Assembly: GCA_003141855.1 (NCBI GenBank)
Contig: PLNS01000027.1
Location: forward strand, 1 to 47,089
Length of the DNA stretch: 47,089 nt
Source: Candidatus Bathyarchaeota archaeon
Lineage (GTDB): Archaea > Thermoproteota > Bathyarchaeia > Bathyarchaeales > Bathycorpusculaceae
Direction of reading: 5' to 3'
The stretch's first letter is position 1. Every line of letters begins with the position of its first letter. Position numbers and translations under genes: made by a program. Positions 26,308-35,751 of this stretch are shown here, one piece after another. The notes beneath the pieces are model-generated. The model made no database searches, was not told the DNA's origin, and saw only the letters and a list, made by a program, of their open reading frames with translations.

Positions 26308-27552
26308 TTATGCTTCTTTAATGCTCGGCTCGTAAACCTTCCAGAAAACAAAAATGGAGAGAGGTATCGCGGCTGCCGCTAACAGGAGAAACGGAAGTTG
26401 AGGGGAAACAAAAGCGTAAAGCAAACCTACTATGATCTGTAGGATGGCTTGCATTAGGAACATGAAAAACTGTAAGCAGCCAGTAGCCGTTCCTCTTAAG
26501 CCTCTGGGAATCAAATCACCCATCAAAACCTGGTAACTGTTGAGTTGCAACAGGTTGCCCAGTCCAAAGAAGAAGAATGCCAGCAAAAGCATGTTGAAGT
26601 CGGCGTTTACAAAGAGAATCATGCCTGGAACATACAGTAGGTAGCCTAGGATTAGGAAGCGTTTTCTGCCTATGACATCCATGCTTAAACCCGCAAGTAT
26701 GCCTGGTATGGCTATGCTTAGGTATCTGAAAGTTGTAACGATTGCCCATTGTTGTAGGGTAATTTTAAGAACTGAAGTAGCATAAACAACAAAGTATGTT
26801 TGGCAACTAACCACTAAGCCGTTTATGACTATGATAGCTAAGAAAAGGTTAAAGGCTGATTTGGGAACTTTCCGCCAAACATAGATGCCTTCTTTTACTG
26901 ATTTGGGATAGTAACGGAGCATACTGTTGAAACTGTGTCTTTCTTTTGCCTCTTTTGGCGGCAGCGTTTCTTTGAGTTTTAGCCTCAACGTGGCAGTTGC
27001 AAAGTAAGCTATAGCCACAATTGTGTACGCTATGCGCATACCGAAATCGAAATTAAAAGTAACAACCAAGTATTGAGCGATAAGGGGAGCAGGCAACAAA
27101 ACAAGAGTGGTAATTACAGACTGCAAACTAAACCCTGCCCCTCGGTTTTCAGGGGGCAACGAGTCAATGACCATAGCCATCAAGGCTGGACCGTAAATAG
27201 AACAGACATTTTGCACTAACAGTCCTATCAGTATGAATTGCCAGGAAGGAGCAAAAATGAAGAATAAACTTCCGATAGCCAATCCGAAAGTCATGGAGAC
27301 TATGAGCCATCTTCTACCATGCTTATCTGCCAAGTAGCCGCCGGGAAACTGGACAAGTGCAACTGCGATGGAGCCTGCAAAGCCGATGATTGATAGTAGA
27401 AATGCGTCAGCGCCTAAGTGAAGATAAAAAAGGCTTGCATACGTATCAGGGATGGGTTGTGCAGTGAAAAGTATTATCCAGCTTAGGGTTATGAGTAGAA
27501 AGTTGCCTCTTAAGACAGCTGAGTCTCCGCGGAAAAGCGCTGACAACCGCAT
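26308..27552 (-). CDS. Major facilitator superfamily transporter
   Basis: A 414-residue protein with twelve predicted membrane helices. The loop after helix 2 carries GGYLADKHGRRWLI and its half-repeat equivalent DVIGRKRFLI follows helix 8, the hallmark MFS motif A in both halves. Substrate specificity cannot be read; drug or metabolite efflux is typical for this 12-helix type. It converges on the TrmB-like gene with a 40-base gap. A TATA-like ATTTAAATAA about 25 bases before the ATG predicts a leaderless transcript. Confidence 0.9.
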   Translation of the reverse strand: MRLSALFRGDSAVLRGNFLLITLSWIILFTAQPIPDTYASLFYLHLGADAFLLSIIGFAGSIAVALVQFPGGYLADKHGRRWLIVSMTFGLAIGSLFFIFAPSWQFILIGLLVQNVCSIYGPALMAMVIDSLPPENRGAGFSLQSVITTLVLLPAPLIAQYLVVTFNFDFGMRIAYTIVAIAYFATATLRLKLKETLPPKEAKERHSFNSMLRYYPKSVKEGIYVWRKVPKSAFNLFLAIIVINGLVVSCQTYFVVYATSVLKITLQQWAIVTTFRYLSIAIPGILAGLSMDVIGRKRFLILGYLLYVPGMILFVNADFNMLLLAFFFFGLGNLLQLNSYQVLMGDLIPRGLRGTATGCLQFFMFLMQAILQIIVGLLYAFVSPQLPFLLLAAAAIPLSIFVFWKVYEPSIKEA

Positions 27553-27683
27553 TGCAAATAAAAAATCATCGGCATTATTTAAATTAAGACTTATGCAAAA
27601 ACGTTTTATTGAAAAGTCAGTTAGTTTTTTTCTGCCCGCAATTCTTAAATCGCCCTTACAATGAGCATATTTAGATTAATAAA

Positions 27684-29054
27684 ATGCAGGGCATCCTCGA
27701 AGGAAAAACCAAGCTTAAGGCACTCAAGATTTCAGCTATTGCAATCTTTAGCGTCGTAATAATTGAGGTTACGGTAGGTTATCTGGTTAACAGTTTAGCG
27801 ATAATGAGTGACGGCTTACATGCACTTTTGGATGCCGTTTCAAGTGTCATGTTGTTTTTTGCTGTTCGCGCTTCAATCAAACCTGCCGACGAAGAACATA
27901 CTTATGGACATGAAAAGTTTGAGACTATCGGCGGATTAATCGGCGGCATAGTCTTAATTGCTGTGGCAATCCTAATTTTCTATGAAGCCGCTATACGCCT
28001 TATATCGAACACTCAAATTGTTCAAGGCGTAGAGTATGCAGGTTTCATCGCCATAGGCTACGCTCTCTTCATTGCTTCATTAAGAGTTACTGTTTTCAGG
28101 AAATTCCAGCACATAGAAAGCCCATCCATGAAGGCTGGTCTTTACGATGCTATTTCAGATTTAAGCTCAACCGTTATCGCCCTTTTAGGCTTCGGCTTAG
28201 CCACCTTGGGATTTACTAATGGAGACGCCTTTGCCTCCATCTTCCTTGGAGCCATGCTTAGCTACTTGAGCTTTAAGCTTGTGAAGTTCAGCGTGATGGA
28301 ACTAAGCGACACCGCTTCAAAGGAGCTTGTTGAAAAAACAAGAAATATTATTCTTTCATGCGTAGGAGTGGTTAAAACTGAGAACCTTAAAGTCCGCAAG
28401 GTAAGCTCCAAGGTTTTTGTTGACGCTTCAGTTCAAGTTCCAAGCCTGATGAGTTTGGAAGAAGCACATTCTTTAGCTTCAAAGATTGAAGTTTGCTTAA
28501 AAGATGGTTTTGGCAACGTGGACGCTACCATCCATATTGAACCCTCCGACAAGGAAAGGAAAATGGACCAGTTAGTGGAAAAGCTGGCGACTGTTGATGG
28601 CGTGAAGGAGGTGCATGAAATCTCAACCATTTACGTTGGCGGCAAACTGTACATTACTTTGCATGCTTATGTTAACCCTGAACTTTCAGTGGAAGAGGCA
28701 CATAAAATTGCTGAAACCATTGAGGGCAGGATGCAGGCTGAGATTAAGTCGCTTGAAAACGTCACCGTCCATGTTGAACCCGCTGGTGTTGCCATTCCAG
28801 CTGCGGAAGTTAACGAGGTTCAACTGAGGAAGGTCGTAAACGATGTTGCCAAAAGCATTGCGGGTAACCTGCGAATTAAGCGAGTGTTAACTTATGCTGC
28901 AGGGGGCAAACGTTACATTAACATTGATTGCTGCTTTACTAAGCAGGTACAGATAAAGGAAGCTCACAGGATAGCGTCGCTGGTTGAGAAGGAAACTAAG
29001 GAACGGTTTGCGAACGTTGTGGTTACTGTTCACATAGAACCAGAATGCCCCTAA
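27684..29054 (+). CDS. Cation diffusion facilitator with three C-terminal dimer domains
   Basis: A 456-residue metal/proton antiporter. The membrane part (about 1-205, six helices) carries the metal-site motifs SDGLHALLD in helix 2 and SDLSS in helix 5, and the His-rich cytoplasmic EHTYGHEKFE. Usual family members have about 300 residues with one cytoplasmic ZT-dimer domain; here there are three in a row (about 207-288, 291-368 and 375-454), each with a copy of the pattern EEAHxxAxxIE or similar and a closing V-x-V-H-x-E-P. Substrate is likely Zn2+, Fe2+ or Mn2+ (not resolvable). Start ATG 27684 is supported by family alignment. Confidence 0.9.
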   Translation: MQGILEGKTKLKALKISAIAIFSVVIIEVTVGYLVNSLAIMSDGLHALLDAVSSVMLFFAVRASIKPADEEHTYGHEKFETIGGLIGGIVLIAVAILIFYEAAIRLISNTQIVQGVEYAGFIAIGYALFIASLRVTVFRKFQHIESPSMKAGLYDAISDLSSTVIALLGFGLATLGFTNGDAFASIFLGAMLSYLSFKLVKFSVMELSDTASKELVEKTRNIILSCVGVVKTENLKVRKVSSKVFVDASVQVPSLMSLEEAHSLASKIEVCLKDGFGNVDATIHIEPSDKERKMDQLVEKLATVDGVKEVHEISTIYVGGKLYITLHAYVNPELSVEEAHKIAETIEGRMQAEIKSLENVTVHVEPAGVAIPAAEVNEVQLRKVVNDVAKSIAGNLRIKRVLTYAAGGKRYINIDCCFTKQVQIKEAHRIASLVEKETKERFANVVVTVHIEPECP

Positions 29055-29075
29055 TTGAAACAGTGCACAGTGAAT

Positions 29076-29185
29076 CCTAAGAAGGGTAAGTCGATATTGG
29101 CGTTTTGAGAAGCTAAAAGCAATTTGAAAAAAAGAAACAGCCGCTATTGCTTAACTCTAATTTGTAAGGGAGGGGGTAGGTCACA
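29076..29185 (+). repeat. Degenerate copies of the GGGGTAGGTC repeat
   Basis: 29086-29104 (GAAGGGTAAGTCGATATTGG, then CG) and 29166-29183 (AAGGGAGGGGGTAGGTCA) are partial copies. Between them AAGCAAT (29117-29123) can pair with ATTGCTT (29146-29152). The gap 29055-29293 holds no gene. Confidence 0.5.
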
Positions 29186-29293
29186 AGAGAGCAATAACGT
29201 CACAAAAAATTAAAAGCATAATAATCTTGAGGTAATTACCGAAGAAACTATCATTTACTAAAATCAAAAAACAAAAAAAGAAAAGAGGAGAAA

Positions 29294-30085
29294 TTATTTC
29301 TTTCGCCTAGATGCAAATACGCCGAAAGCAATCAGTATTACGATGATTACTACGACTAATCCAATGATAATCGCTGAGTCAGTTGTGAGTCCGCCGATTG
29401 TTCCTGTAGGTGTAGCTGTCGCTCCTCCGGTTGGTGTTGATTCAGTGACGCCTGTTGGAGTAAATACTGGCTGATAACTGAACATGTTTCCGTATCCGTG
29501 GTTGACGTTGTATGGGTTATCTGTTGGAGTTGCTGTGAATGGGTATCCACCGTGGCTTAGGTTTGGTCCGTAGATGACCCAGTGTGAGAATGTCCAGCCG
29601 CTCTTCGGGGTTGCTGTCAGGTTAAGTGCTGTGGCATCGGCTAAAGCATAAGTGCCTGCTGTGGGAGTCGTTGTTCCTCCTGCGGAAGCTAATACAACGA
29701 CAATAGCTGCAGTGGTCATGTTAGATGGTAGACTTGTAACTCCTGGAGGCGGTAGTAATGGTGAGAAGATTGCTTGTACGTTGTAAGTTGTTCCTCCAAC
29801 AACTGGAAGTGTAACAGGGTTTTGGGTAACGATGCTGGATCCTGCACTGGTGGAAATTATCCAGTTTGCGAATACGGCGGTTGCGTCTGGGGTTGCTGTG
29901 AATGTTACTGAGGTGCCGTCATTATATGTGGTTGTTCCGGAGGGGTCAGTTGTTCCGCCGAGTGAAGGTGTAACGATGACTGTAGCTTGGCTTTGTGCGT
30001 TCACGCTTACTACACTTGCAAACGCTGCGAGCACTATTAGTGATGTTAGCAAAGTCAAAGCAAAAATTTTTGTTGATTTAATCAT
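29294..30085 (-). CDS. Surface protein with InlB-repeat-like domains and C-terminal anchor
   Basis: A 263-residue exported protein: signal peptide (about 1-30, ending VNAQ), two related domains each with GGTTxPxxGTY and a Trp-containing strand (FANWIIS, FSHWVIYG), which match the divergent InlB B-repeat pattern, a Thr/Pro/Gly spacer, and a C-terminal membrane helix with the stop-transfer RRKK. InlB-type repeats are small beta domains used in surface proteins for binding or spacing. Met1 follows GGAGAA. It diverges from another surface protein gene, and the two could share regulation. Confidence 0.75.
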   Translation of the reverse strand: MIKSTKIFALTLLTSLIVLAAFASVVSVNAQSQATVIVTPSLGGTTDPSGTTTYNDGTSVTFTATPDATAVFANWIISTSAGSSIVTQNPVTLPVVGGTTYNVQAIFSPLLPPPGVTSLPSNMTTAAIVVVLASAGGTTTPTAGTYALADATALNLTATPKSGWTFSHWVIYGPNLSHGGYPFTATPTDNPYNVNHGYGNMFSYQPVFTPTGVTESTPTGGATATPTGTIGGLTTDSAIIIGLVVVIIVILIAFGVFASRRKK

Positions 30086-30351
30086 TTACTATTTCTCCAA
30101 AATATAGTATGCTTGCTTGTTTTCTTTAACCAAATATTGTTATATTTAACTATGTGATTGTACCTATACAACAACAAGTAAACGCCTGATTCTTTGCAAA
30201 CACAGCTAATTACCGCTTTTCAGAACCACAAGCAAAGTATTCTGGCAAAACTGCTCTGATTAAGTTTTTCTTTAGAAAATTATTTTCGCATAAACTTTTA
30301 ATGCTTAACATTGTTTATTAGATTAGTTAAAATTTGAAGGTGCGGGAAAGA

Positions 30352-32580
30352 ATGCTATCTCGTTCAGCGGTAGTTAAACTTAAAGCAATTCTAATAATTG
30401 ACTTAATGATTGTTGGTGCAGCTGCAGGAGTCTACTTTTACTTCCAAGAAGAAGGCCTCATTGCAAATGGCGCTAAACCAGCCACATTCACCCTAACTGA
30501 CCTAACTATTAATCCGCTTGAAGCTTATGTCGGCGAATCGGTTCAAGTTTCTGTTAACTTGACGAACATTGGCGATTTAGAAGGCAACCAAACAGTAAAC
30601 TTTGAAGTTAATAATGCAATTAAAGACACGATGAATGTAACGCTCTCTGGTAATTCAACGGAAATTATCGAGTTTACCGACATTGAAATGGTTGAAGGAA
30701 ACTATAGCGTTAAAATCAGCGATTTGACGGGAGCATTCAACATTAAACCTGCACTGCCAGAATCTAGTAAAATCGTATTATCAAACTTTCTAAGTGATCC
30801 CTATGAAATTTGGGCTTATGAAAATGTCACCTTTTCTGCCAATGCAGTGAACCCATCAGATCAACCTGATAAGTTAACTGTAAAAACAATGATTGATGAT
30901 GTAATTGTAGGCACTCAAGTTATCGCTTTGGACGCTGGAGCAAGCCAAACCGTACAATTCACAGTTAACGCGTCAAACACAGCAGAAGGAAAACATACAG
31001 CTAAACTAAACACGATTAAGGGTTCATTTATAGTCGTCAAGACAGGTTTCCACACGCTTATCATTAACCGCTCAGGCGGCGGCTCCAAAGCTTTAACGTT
31101 CACATTAAATGGAGTAGGCCAACAGACCGTTTACCAAGCATTACTACCTGTAGGGGAATACAGCGTTTCCATGCCTAATCCGTTCAGCGTTGGAACAGGA
31201 GTGTTAGAATTTTCGTATTGGAGTGACGGCGTGAGAAGTCCGGATAGAACTTTCACGTTAAACAGCCGCCTAATACTAGTTGTAACTTATACGTTAATCA
31301 GCGGCTATGCATCCTGCCCCTCACTGTACTTATGGAACGGCACTGGATACTCCTATGTTACTGACGTTTCAAACCCGGGCTGGCTAGGATACATCAGCCA
31401 CATCAACTCTGACGGTACAATCGTATTTGGCGGCGGAAACCCCTGGGACTACGTAAAGTTAGACAAGAATCTGGTGGCAACCAACAACGGCAACTTCGAC
31501 ATGACTCTTGCCCAGCAATGGGACGAACTCTACTACTTAGACTCAGCATACATGCTTGTAGTTGACCACCCAGTTGGAACCGACGCGTACACATCTATGA
31601 CCAACTACCTTAACAAGGGTTCAACAGGGCAAATTTACACAACAAGCAGCGGCACCTTGCTATCACCAGTCAGCGCCACAAACGAAAAAGGCGAAAATGT
31701 CTTGCCCCAAATCCTATACAAAGATGGCGTATATACTCCAGGTGTTAACGGAAATGCTGGTTCCTCATGGGATAATATAACGATGAACCAGCTAACTTTG
31801 GATTTGGGCAATTTGTCTGGTGCACAACAAATAAAGCTTGTAATGACTGGCATGGTTGATTGGGGGCCAGCTGACACTTATTACGCTTGGATAAACAGTT
31901 TTAAAGCTGCCGCAGTGCAGGGACTTGTGCAAGACGGCACTCCAATTACTCCTAACTCCTACATGGAAGTTAAGGATGCAAACGGCAATTGGGTGCGTGT
32001 TTCACAGGATAAACAAATACCTATACCCTCAGATTACAACGCTAGAACTTTCGCTGTTGACTTAACAGGGTTGTTCCCAGCAGGCGTGAGTGATTACCAG
32101 ATTAGACTCACCAACTTCTGGAACGTAACCTACGATTACATTGGAATAGACACAACTCCACAACAGAACATAACAGTTCAAACAATAAGCCCCTCTTCAG
32201 CAGTTCTCAGCCAATTCTGGGGTACCCAATCTAACTCTTCAGGAGCCTTCACAAGATATGGCGACGTAACACCGCTACTGCAAAACGCCGACGACATGTA
32301 CGTAATTGGAAGACAAGGCGACCAAGTTAACATGCAATTCTCAACTGCCAACCTCACCGCGCCAGCGCAGGGAATGGAACGCGACTACTTCTTCGTCGTT
32401 GCATGCTGGTTTAAAGACCCGCCGGGAGCGTGGGGATACGGATTCAACTTCACCGTGGACCCGATGCCGTTTATGGCTATGAGTGGATTCCCCTATCCAA
32501 GCGGAGAAAGCTACCCCTACGATGCAGCGCACTTAGCCTATATACAACAATACAACACAAGAGTCATAACTGCCCCATAA
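30352..32580 (+). CDS. Large membrane-anchored surface protein with CARDB-like domains
   Basis: About 742 residues. An N-terminal membrane helix (about 8-29) is followed by two CARDB/APHP-like beta domains (about 40-130 and 140-225), an InlB-like segment with YWSDGVRSPDRTFTL, and a long C-terminal beta-rich region containing SCPSLYLWNGTGYSYVTDV and DNITMNQLTLDLGNLSGA. Many Asn-x-Ser/Thr sites suggest N-glycosylation. I chose ATG 30352 behind AAGGTG; TTG 30334 and GTG 30340 are also possible. Function is unknown; cell-surface binding or assembly is the likely role. Confidence 0.7.
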   Translation: MLSRSAVVKLKAILIIDLMIVGAAAGVYFYFQEEGLIANGAKPATFTLTDLTINPLEAYVGESVQVSVNLTNIGDLEGNQTVNFEVNNAIKDTMNVTLSGNSTEIIEFTDIEMVEGNYSVKISDLTGAFNIKPALPESSKIVLSNFLSDPYEIWAYENVTFSANAVNPSDQPDKLTVKTMIDDVIVGTQVIALDAGASQTVQFTVNASNTAEGKHTAKLNTIKGSFIVVKTGFHTLIINRSGGGSKALTFTLNGVGQQTVYQALLPVGEYSVSMPNPFSVGTGVLEFSYWSDGVRSPDRTFTLNSRLILVVTYTLISGYASCPSLYLWNGTGYSYVTDVSNPGWLGYISHINSDGTIVFGGGNPWDYVKLDKNLVATNNGNFDMTLAQQWDELYYLDSAYMLVVDHPVGTDAYTSMTNYLNKGSTGQIYTTSSGTLLSPVSATNEKGENVLPQILYKDGVYTPGVNGNAGSSWDNITMNQLTLDLGNLSGAQQIKLVMTGMVDWGPADTYYAWINSFKAAAVQGLVQDGTPITPNSYMEVKDANGNWVRVSQDKQIPIPSDYNARTFAVDLTGLFPAGVSDYQIRLTNFWNVTYDYIGIDTTPQQNITVQTISPSSAVLSQFWGTQSNSSGAFTRYGDVTPLLQNADDMYVIGRQGDQVNMQFSTANLTAPAQGMERDYFFVVACWFKDPPGAWGYGFNFTVDPMPFMAMSGFPYPSGESYPYDAAHLAYIQQYNTRVITAP

Positions 32581-32676
32581 CAACCCTCTTTTTCCCTTAA
32601 ACTGCTAGAAAAATAAACACATCGCCCATGGGAAAATACCTGTAAACTTTAAATTCCATACTTCTCATTTATTGCT

Positions 32677-32686
32677 CTATAAAAAA
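32677..32686 (+). promoter_or_regulatory. TATA box of the CcdA-like gene and reductase block
   Basis: CTATAAAAAA is a strong archaeal TATA box centred about 26 bases before ATA 32707. It probably drives the whole block to 37743, since later gaps are 14 bases or less or are overlaps. Confidence 0.55.
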
Positions 32687-32706
32687 ATTCGAAGGGGGGC
32701 TCATGC

Positions 32707-33402
32707 ATATCGTTACCTGAAATCTCCAATCCATACCTCGGTGCGTTTGCCATCGGAGTATTCTACGGATTAGTGGTTTGCACCGCATCATGCCTCCCAT
32801 ACATAACAGGTTACATCGCAGGCATCGGCGCTGGCTTCAGCAAAGGCGTCAAGGTAACGTTGATTTTTAATTCAGGAAGAATCTTAGCCTACGCATTAAT
32901 CGGCGCGTTAATCGGCTTATTCAGCGGACTAATCACATTAGTTGCTCCTGAAGCTATTTCGCCCTTTCAAGTTTACGCGTCACTGGTCTTTGGCATAGTA
33001 ACAGTAGCAATTGGAGCAAGCATTCTTCTGAAAGCACGAAAACCACATGAATGCAACATCCAAGACGCCAACATGGGTGCAACAGGCAAAATAAGCAGGT
33101 TCGGGATTGATTTTGGCGCTTTTTCACTTGGCTTAACTAGAGGATTAATCATTTGTCCGCCTTTGATAACGCTTCTTGTAGTTTACGCGTTGCCGTTCTC
33201 TAACCCAGTTGGAAGTATGACGCTGGCGGTCCTTTTCGGTATAGGAACCACCATATCGCCGATACTGGTGCTGGGCGGAGTTACAGGTTGGCTACTTAAC
33301 AAGGCGCCCCTGTTTCGCAAGTGGATTTCGATAGCTGGCGGCGCAATACTGATAGTGCTTGGAATAGTTACAATAGTTAGTTCGATAATTCAATTACCTT
33401 AA
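32707..33402 (+). CDS. CcdA/DsbD-like six-helix thiol-disulfide membrane protein
   Basis: About 231 residues with six membrane helices. The first carries GVFYGLVVCTASCLPYITG and the fourth LTRGLIICPPLITLL, the paired Cys of DsbD/CcdA proteins that pass electrons from cytoplasmic thiols across the membrane. The only conventional start, GTG 32773, would cut helix 1 in half. In-frame sequence reaches a stop at 32680 and the best start is ATA 32707, 7 bases behind AGGGGGG. Alternatively ATG 32703 is the start and one base too many lies near 32711. It leads the reductase block, suggesting electron supply or maturation of its iron-sulfur or thiol groups. Confidence 0.72.
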   Translation: MSLPEISNPYLGAFAIGVFYGLVVCTASCLPYITGYIAGIGAGFSKGVKVTLIFNSGRILAYALIGALIGLFSGLITLVAPEAISPFQVYASLVFGIVTVAIGASILLKARKPHECNIQDANMGATGKISRFGIDFGAFSLGLTRGLIICPPLITLLVVYALPFSNPVGSMTLAVLFGIGTTISPILVLGGVTGWLLNKAPLFRKWISIAGGAILIVLGIVTIVSSIIQLP

Positions 33403-33415
33403 ATGGCTGAAAAAA

Positions 33416-34399
33416 ATGGATTGGAATATAATTGGAGACCTATTGAGGCTAATTGCGCTTGGGGGGCTTGGGGTAGCAGGGATAGTCGCTATTTTGATTT
33501 GGAAGAAGAATTTAGCAACCCGCGTAACTTTAGTGCGTTTGGTCGTTCAGGCAGTGGCTTTTGCCGCGATATTTTATGTCTTCTCTTACTCAAGCATCAT
33601 CCCAATGCTATTTGAGTTAATCTTTATTTTTGGCTTGACCATTTTTTTGGGCAGATTCTTCTGCGGTTGGCTTTGTCCGTTGGGCTTAATCATGGACTTA
33701 GAAATTTTAGCTCGCAAAGCCCTCAAAATACGCCATCGAGTCCTGCCTGACAAGTTGAACTTAGCTCTCCACAAATCCAGATACGCAATCCTGCTATTCT
33801 TTTTGCTGCTGCCAATCTTACTGTATGCTTTGGATCCCCAGCAGATTATGGTTTCTCCCCTGATGGCTCAGCTGTTAGCAGGATACTATCGACCCTACAG
33901 CATTGTGCTTGACCCCATGATACCCTTCATCGTGCCATGGACAGGCCAACTTGTAGTAGGCTCAGTTAACTTAAGTTATCCTTACGCTCAAGAAATCACT
34001 ACTTATGTGGGAGCAAACGTTGGTTCAATCCTTGCCGTAGCCTTTGTCGGCGTGACTTTGCTAGGTGGATTTTTTATTCGTCGAGTTTGGTGTCGTTTCT
34101 GCCCCACAGGAGCATCCGTGGGAGTTGTGAACCGGTTTAAGGGTTTTAAGTGGGCTCCCATGCTTCATATCGACAAAGACGAAGAGAAATGCACTAAATG
34201 CGGGGTCTGCAAGAGGGTTTGCCCAGTGCAAGTTAACGATGTGTATGAACAGAAGGGAGGAAAAATAAAAACCTCCCAATGCATGCTATGCGCGCGATGC
34301 GTGGAAATGTGCCCATACGAGGACACGTTAAAAGTTAAGTTGGGTAATAAGACATTGTTTAAGTCAAGAAACTGGTTGGAACAAACAAAGAGTGAATGA
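33416..34399 (+). CDS. NapH/NosR-like membrane [4Fe-4S] ferredoxin protein
   Basis: A 327-residue membrane protein. About six helices carry two cytoplasmic Cys motifs of the NapH/NosR/CcoG group, FCGWLCPLGLI (about residue 82) and WCRFCPTGA (about 223). The soluble C-terminus holds two [4Fe-4S] motifs, CTKCGVCKRVCP and CMLCARCVEMCP. These proteins carry electrons between a membrane quinol or protein donor and a soluble acceptor. The gene sits 13 bases after the CcdA-like gene and just before the BcrB-like gene, so the obvious acceptor is the reductase downstream (inference). Confidence 0.85.
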   Translation: MDWNIIGDLLRLIALGGLGVAGIVAILIWKKNLATRVTLVRLVVQAVAFAAIFYVFSYSSIIPMLFELIFIFGLTIFLGRFFCGWLCPLGLIMDLEILARKALKIRHRVLPDKLNLALHKSRYAILLFFLLLPILLYALDPQQIMVSPLMAQLLAGYYRPYSIVLDPMIPFIVPWTGQLVVGSVNLSYPYAQEITTYVGANVGSILAVAFVGVTLLGGFFIRRVWCRFCPTGASVGVVNRFKGFKWAPMLHIDKDEEKCTKCGVCKRVCPVQVNDVYEQKGGKIKTSQCMLCARCVEMCPYEDTLKVKLGNKTLFKSRNWLEQTKSE

Positions 34400-34410
34400 G
34401 GAAGAGAGAA

Positions 34411-35742
34411 ATGACAAACGAAACCGTTGGAAAAAGGTACATGCCTGAAATATCCAGAAGAGAAATCGACGAACTCAAAAGCACTATGAAAGCAGCTTCC
34501 CAAAAAGTAATGGCTGAAAACATTGAACGCATGAAGAAAGCTGACCCGAAAAGGCCACAAGCCATGAAGTACTTTGACGAAATCTCAAACCTGTTCGGTA
34601 AACGCCAAGAGGAGATTCAGGCAGAGAAAGAGAAAGGCAAGAAAGTTATCGGTTACATGTGCCTGTTTGCGCCCACAGAGCTGATTTTAGCTGCCGATGC
34701 CATTCCTGTCAGAGTGAATTCAGGCTGGTATGATACGTCTAAGCTGGGTGACAGGGTTGTGCCCGTTGAGGTTTGCCCAGTTATCCGCTCAACCATCGGC
34801 GCAAAAATGATTGAGCTCTCACCCTTCCTCGAACAAAGCGACGCATTGATTAGTGTTTTAACCTGCGACGGCATGACTAAACTCGGCGAAATTTTAAGCG
34901 ATTACAAAACAATCTGGGGAATGAACGTGCCTAGAATAAAAGACTCCGCACACTCGCTCCGCTTCTGGAACGATGAAATAAAACAGATGAAAACGCAGAT
35001 TGAACAATTCACAGGCAACAAGATAACCCGCAAAAACCTAAAAGAAGCCATCGAAATGAGCCACAGAGCAACAAAAGCGTTCCGCCGCTTGCAAGAACTG
35101 CGCAAGGGCTCACCCGTAATCATGGGCAGAGACGCCATGCTTGTTAATCAAACGTTCCTGTGGGATGATAAACAGCGGTGGACAGAGAAAACCGAGGCCT
35201 TATGTGACGAACTTGAAAAGAGGGCGCAGCGAAAAGACTGGGTTTGCTCCCCTGACACTCCAAGAGTAATGATTACCGGCACACCGATGTTTTGGCCCGA
35301 CAACTGGAAATTGCCCACGCTAGTTGAGGAAGCTAATCCTCAAGGCATCATTGTTGCAGATGAGCTATGTTCAGGCGAGAGGATTCTCAACGACCCAGTC
35401 GGTGTTGATGAATGGTCGATGGATGACATGTTAAACGCTATTGGCGAGCGGTACTTGATGGCTTCGACATGTCCCTGCTTCACCAGCAAAGACGGCAACG
35501 AAGACAGAATAAACTGGTTGCTCAACAAGGTTAAGGATTGGAATGTTCAAGGCGTCATTTACTATGTGGTTCGCGGCTGCATGCTCTACGCTATGGAATA
35601 CACCCGAGTCAAGAAAGCACTCGACAAAATAAATATCCCAGTTTATTACCTTGATACCGAATATACACGGGAAGACGTTGGACAAATGAAAACTCGCGTT
35701 GAAGCCTTCCTTGAAATGTTAACTGCAAGAGTCGATATCTAA
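34411..35742 (+). CDS. BcrB-like subunit, 2-hydroxyacyl-CoA dehydratase/benzoyl-CoA reductase family
   Basis: A 443-residue member of the 2-hydroxyglutaryl-CoA dehydratase D-component family. Conserved Cys lie in GYMCLFAPTELILAADAIPV, VEVCPVIRSTIG, LTCDGMTK, DELCSGERIL, STCPCFTSKDG and VVRGCMLY, and it ends with the family's GQMKTRVEAFLEML. Three of these Cys bind one [4Fe-4S] cluster or, in double-cubane proteins, more. The length suits BcrB. A second such subunit (BcrC/HgdA) is expected but absent from the window. ATG 34411 follows a purine-rich GAGGAAGAGAG; ATG 34396 is an alternative overlapping the previous gene. Substrate (aromatic or 2-hydroxyacyl-CoA) cannot be read from sequence. Confidence 0.85.
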   Translation: MTNETVGKRYMPEISRREIDELKSTMKAASQKVMAENIERMKKADPKRPQAMKYFDEISNLFGKRQEEIQAEKEKGKKVIGYMCLFAPTELILAADAIPVRVNSGWYDTSKLGDRVVPVEVCPVIRSTIGAKMIELSPFLEQSDALISVLTCDGMTKLGEILSDYKTIWGMNVPRIKDSAHSLRFWNDEIKQMKTQIEQFTGNKITRKNLKEAIEMSHRATKAFRRLQELRKGSPVIMGRDAMLVNQTFLWDDKQRWTEKTEALCDELEKRAQRKDWVCSPDTPRVMITGTPMFWPDNWKLPTLVEEANPQGIIVADELCSGERILNDPVGVDEWSMDDMLNAIGERYLMASTCPCFTSKDGNEDRINWLLNKVKDWNVQGVIYYVVRGCMLYAMEYTRVKKALDKINIPVYYLDTEYTREDVGQMKTRVEAFLEMLTARVDI

Positions 35743-35751
35743 GGTGAATAA

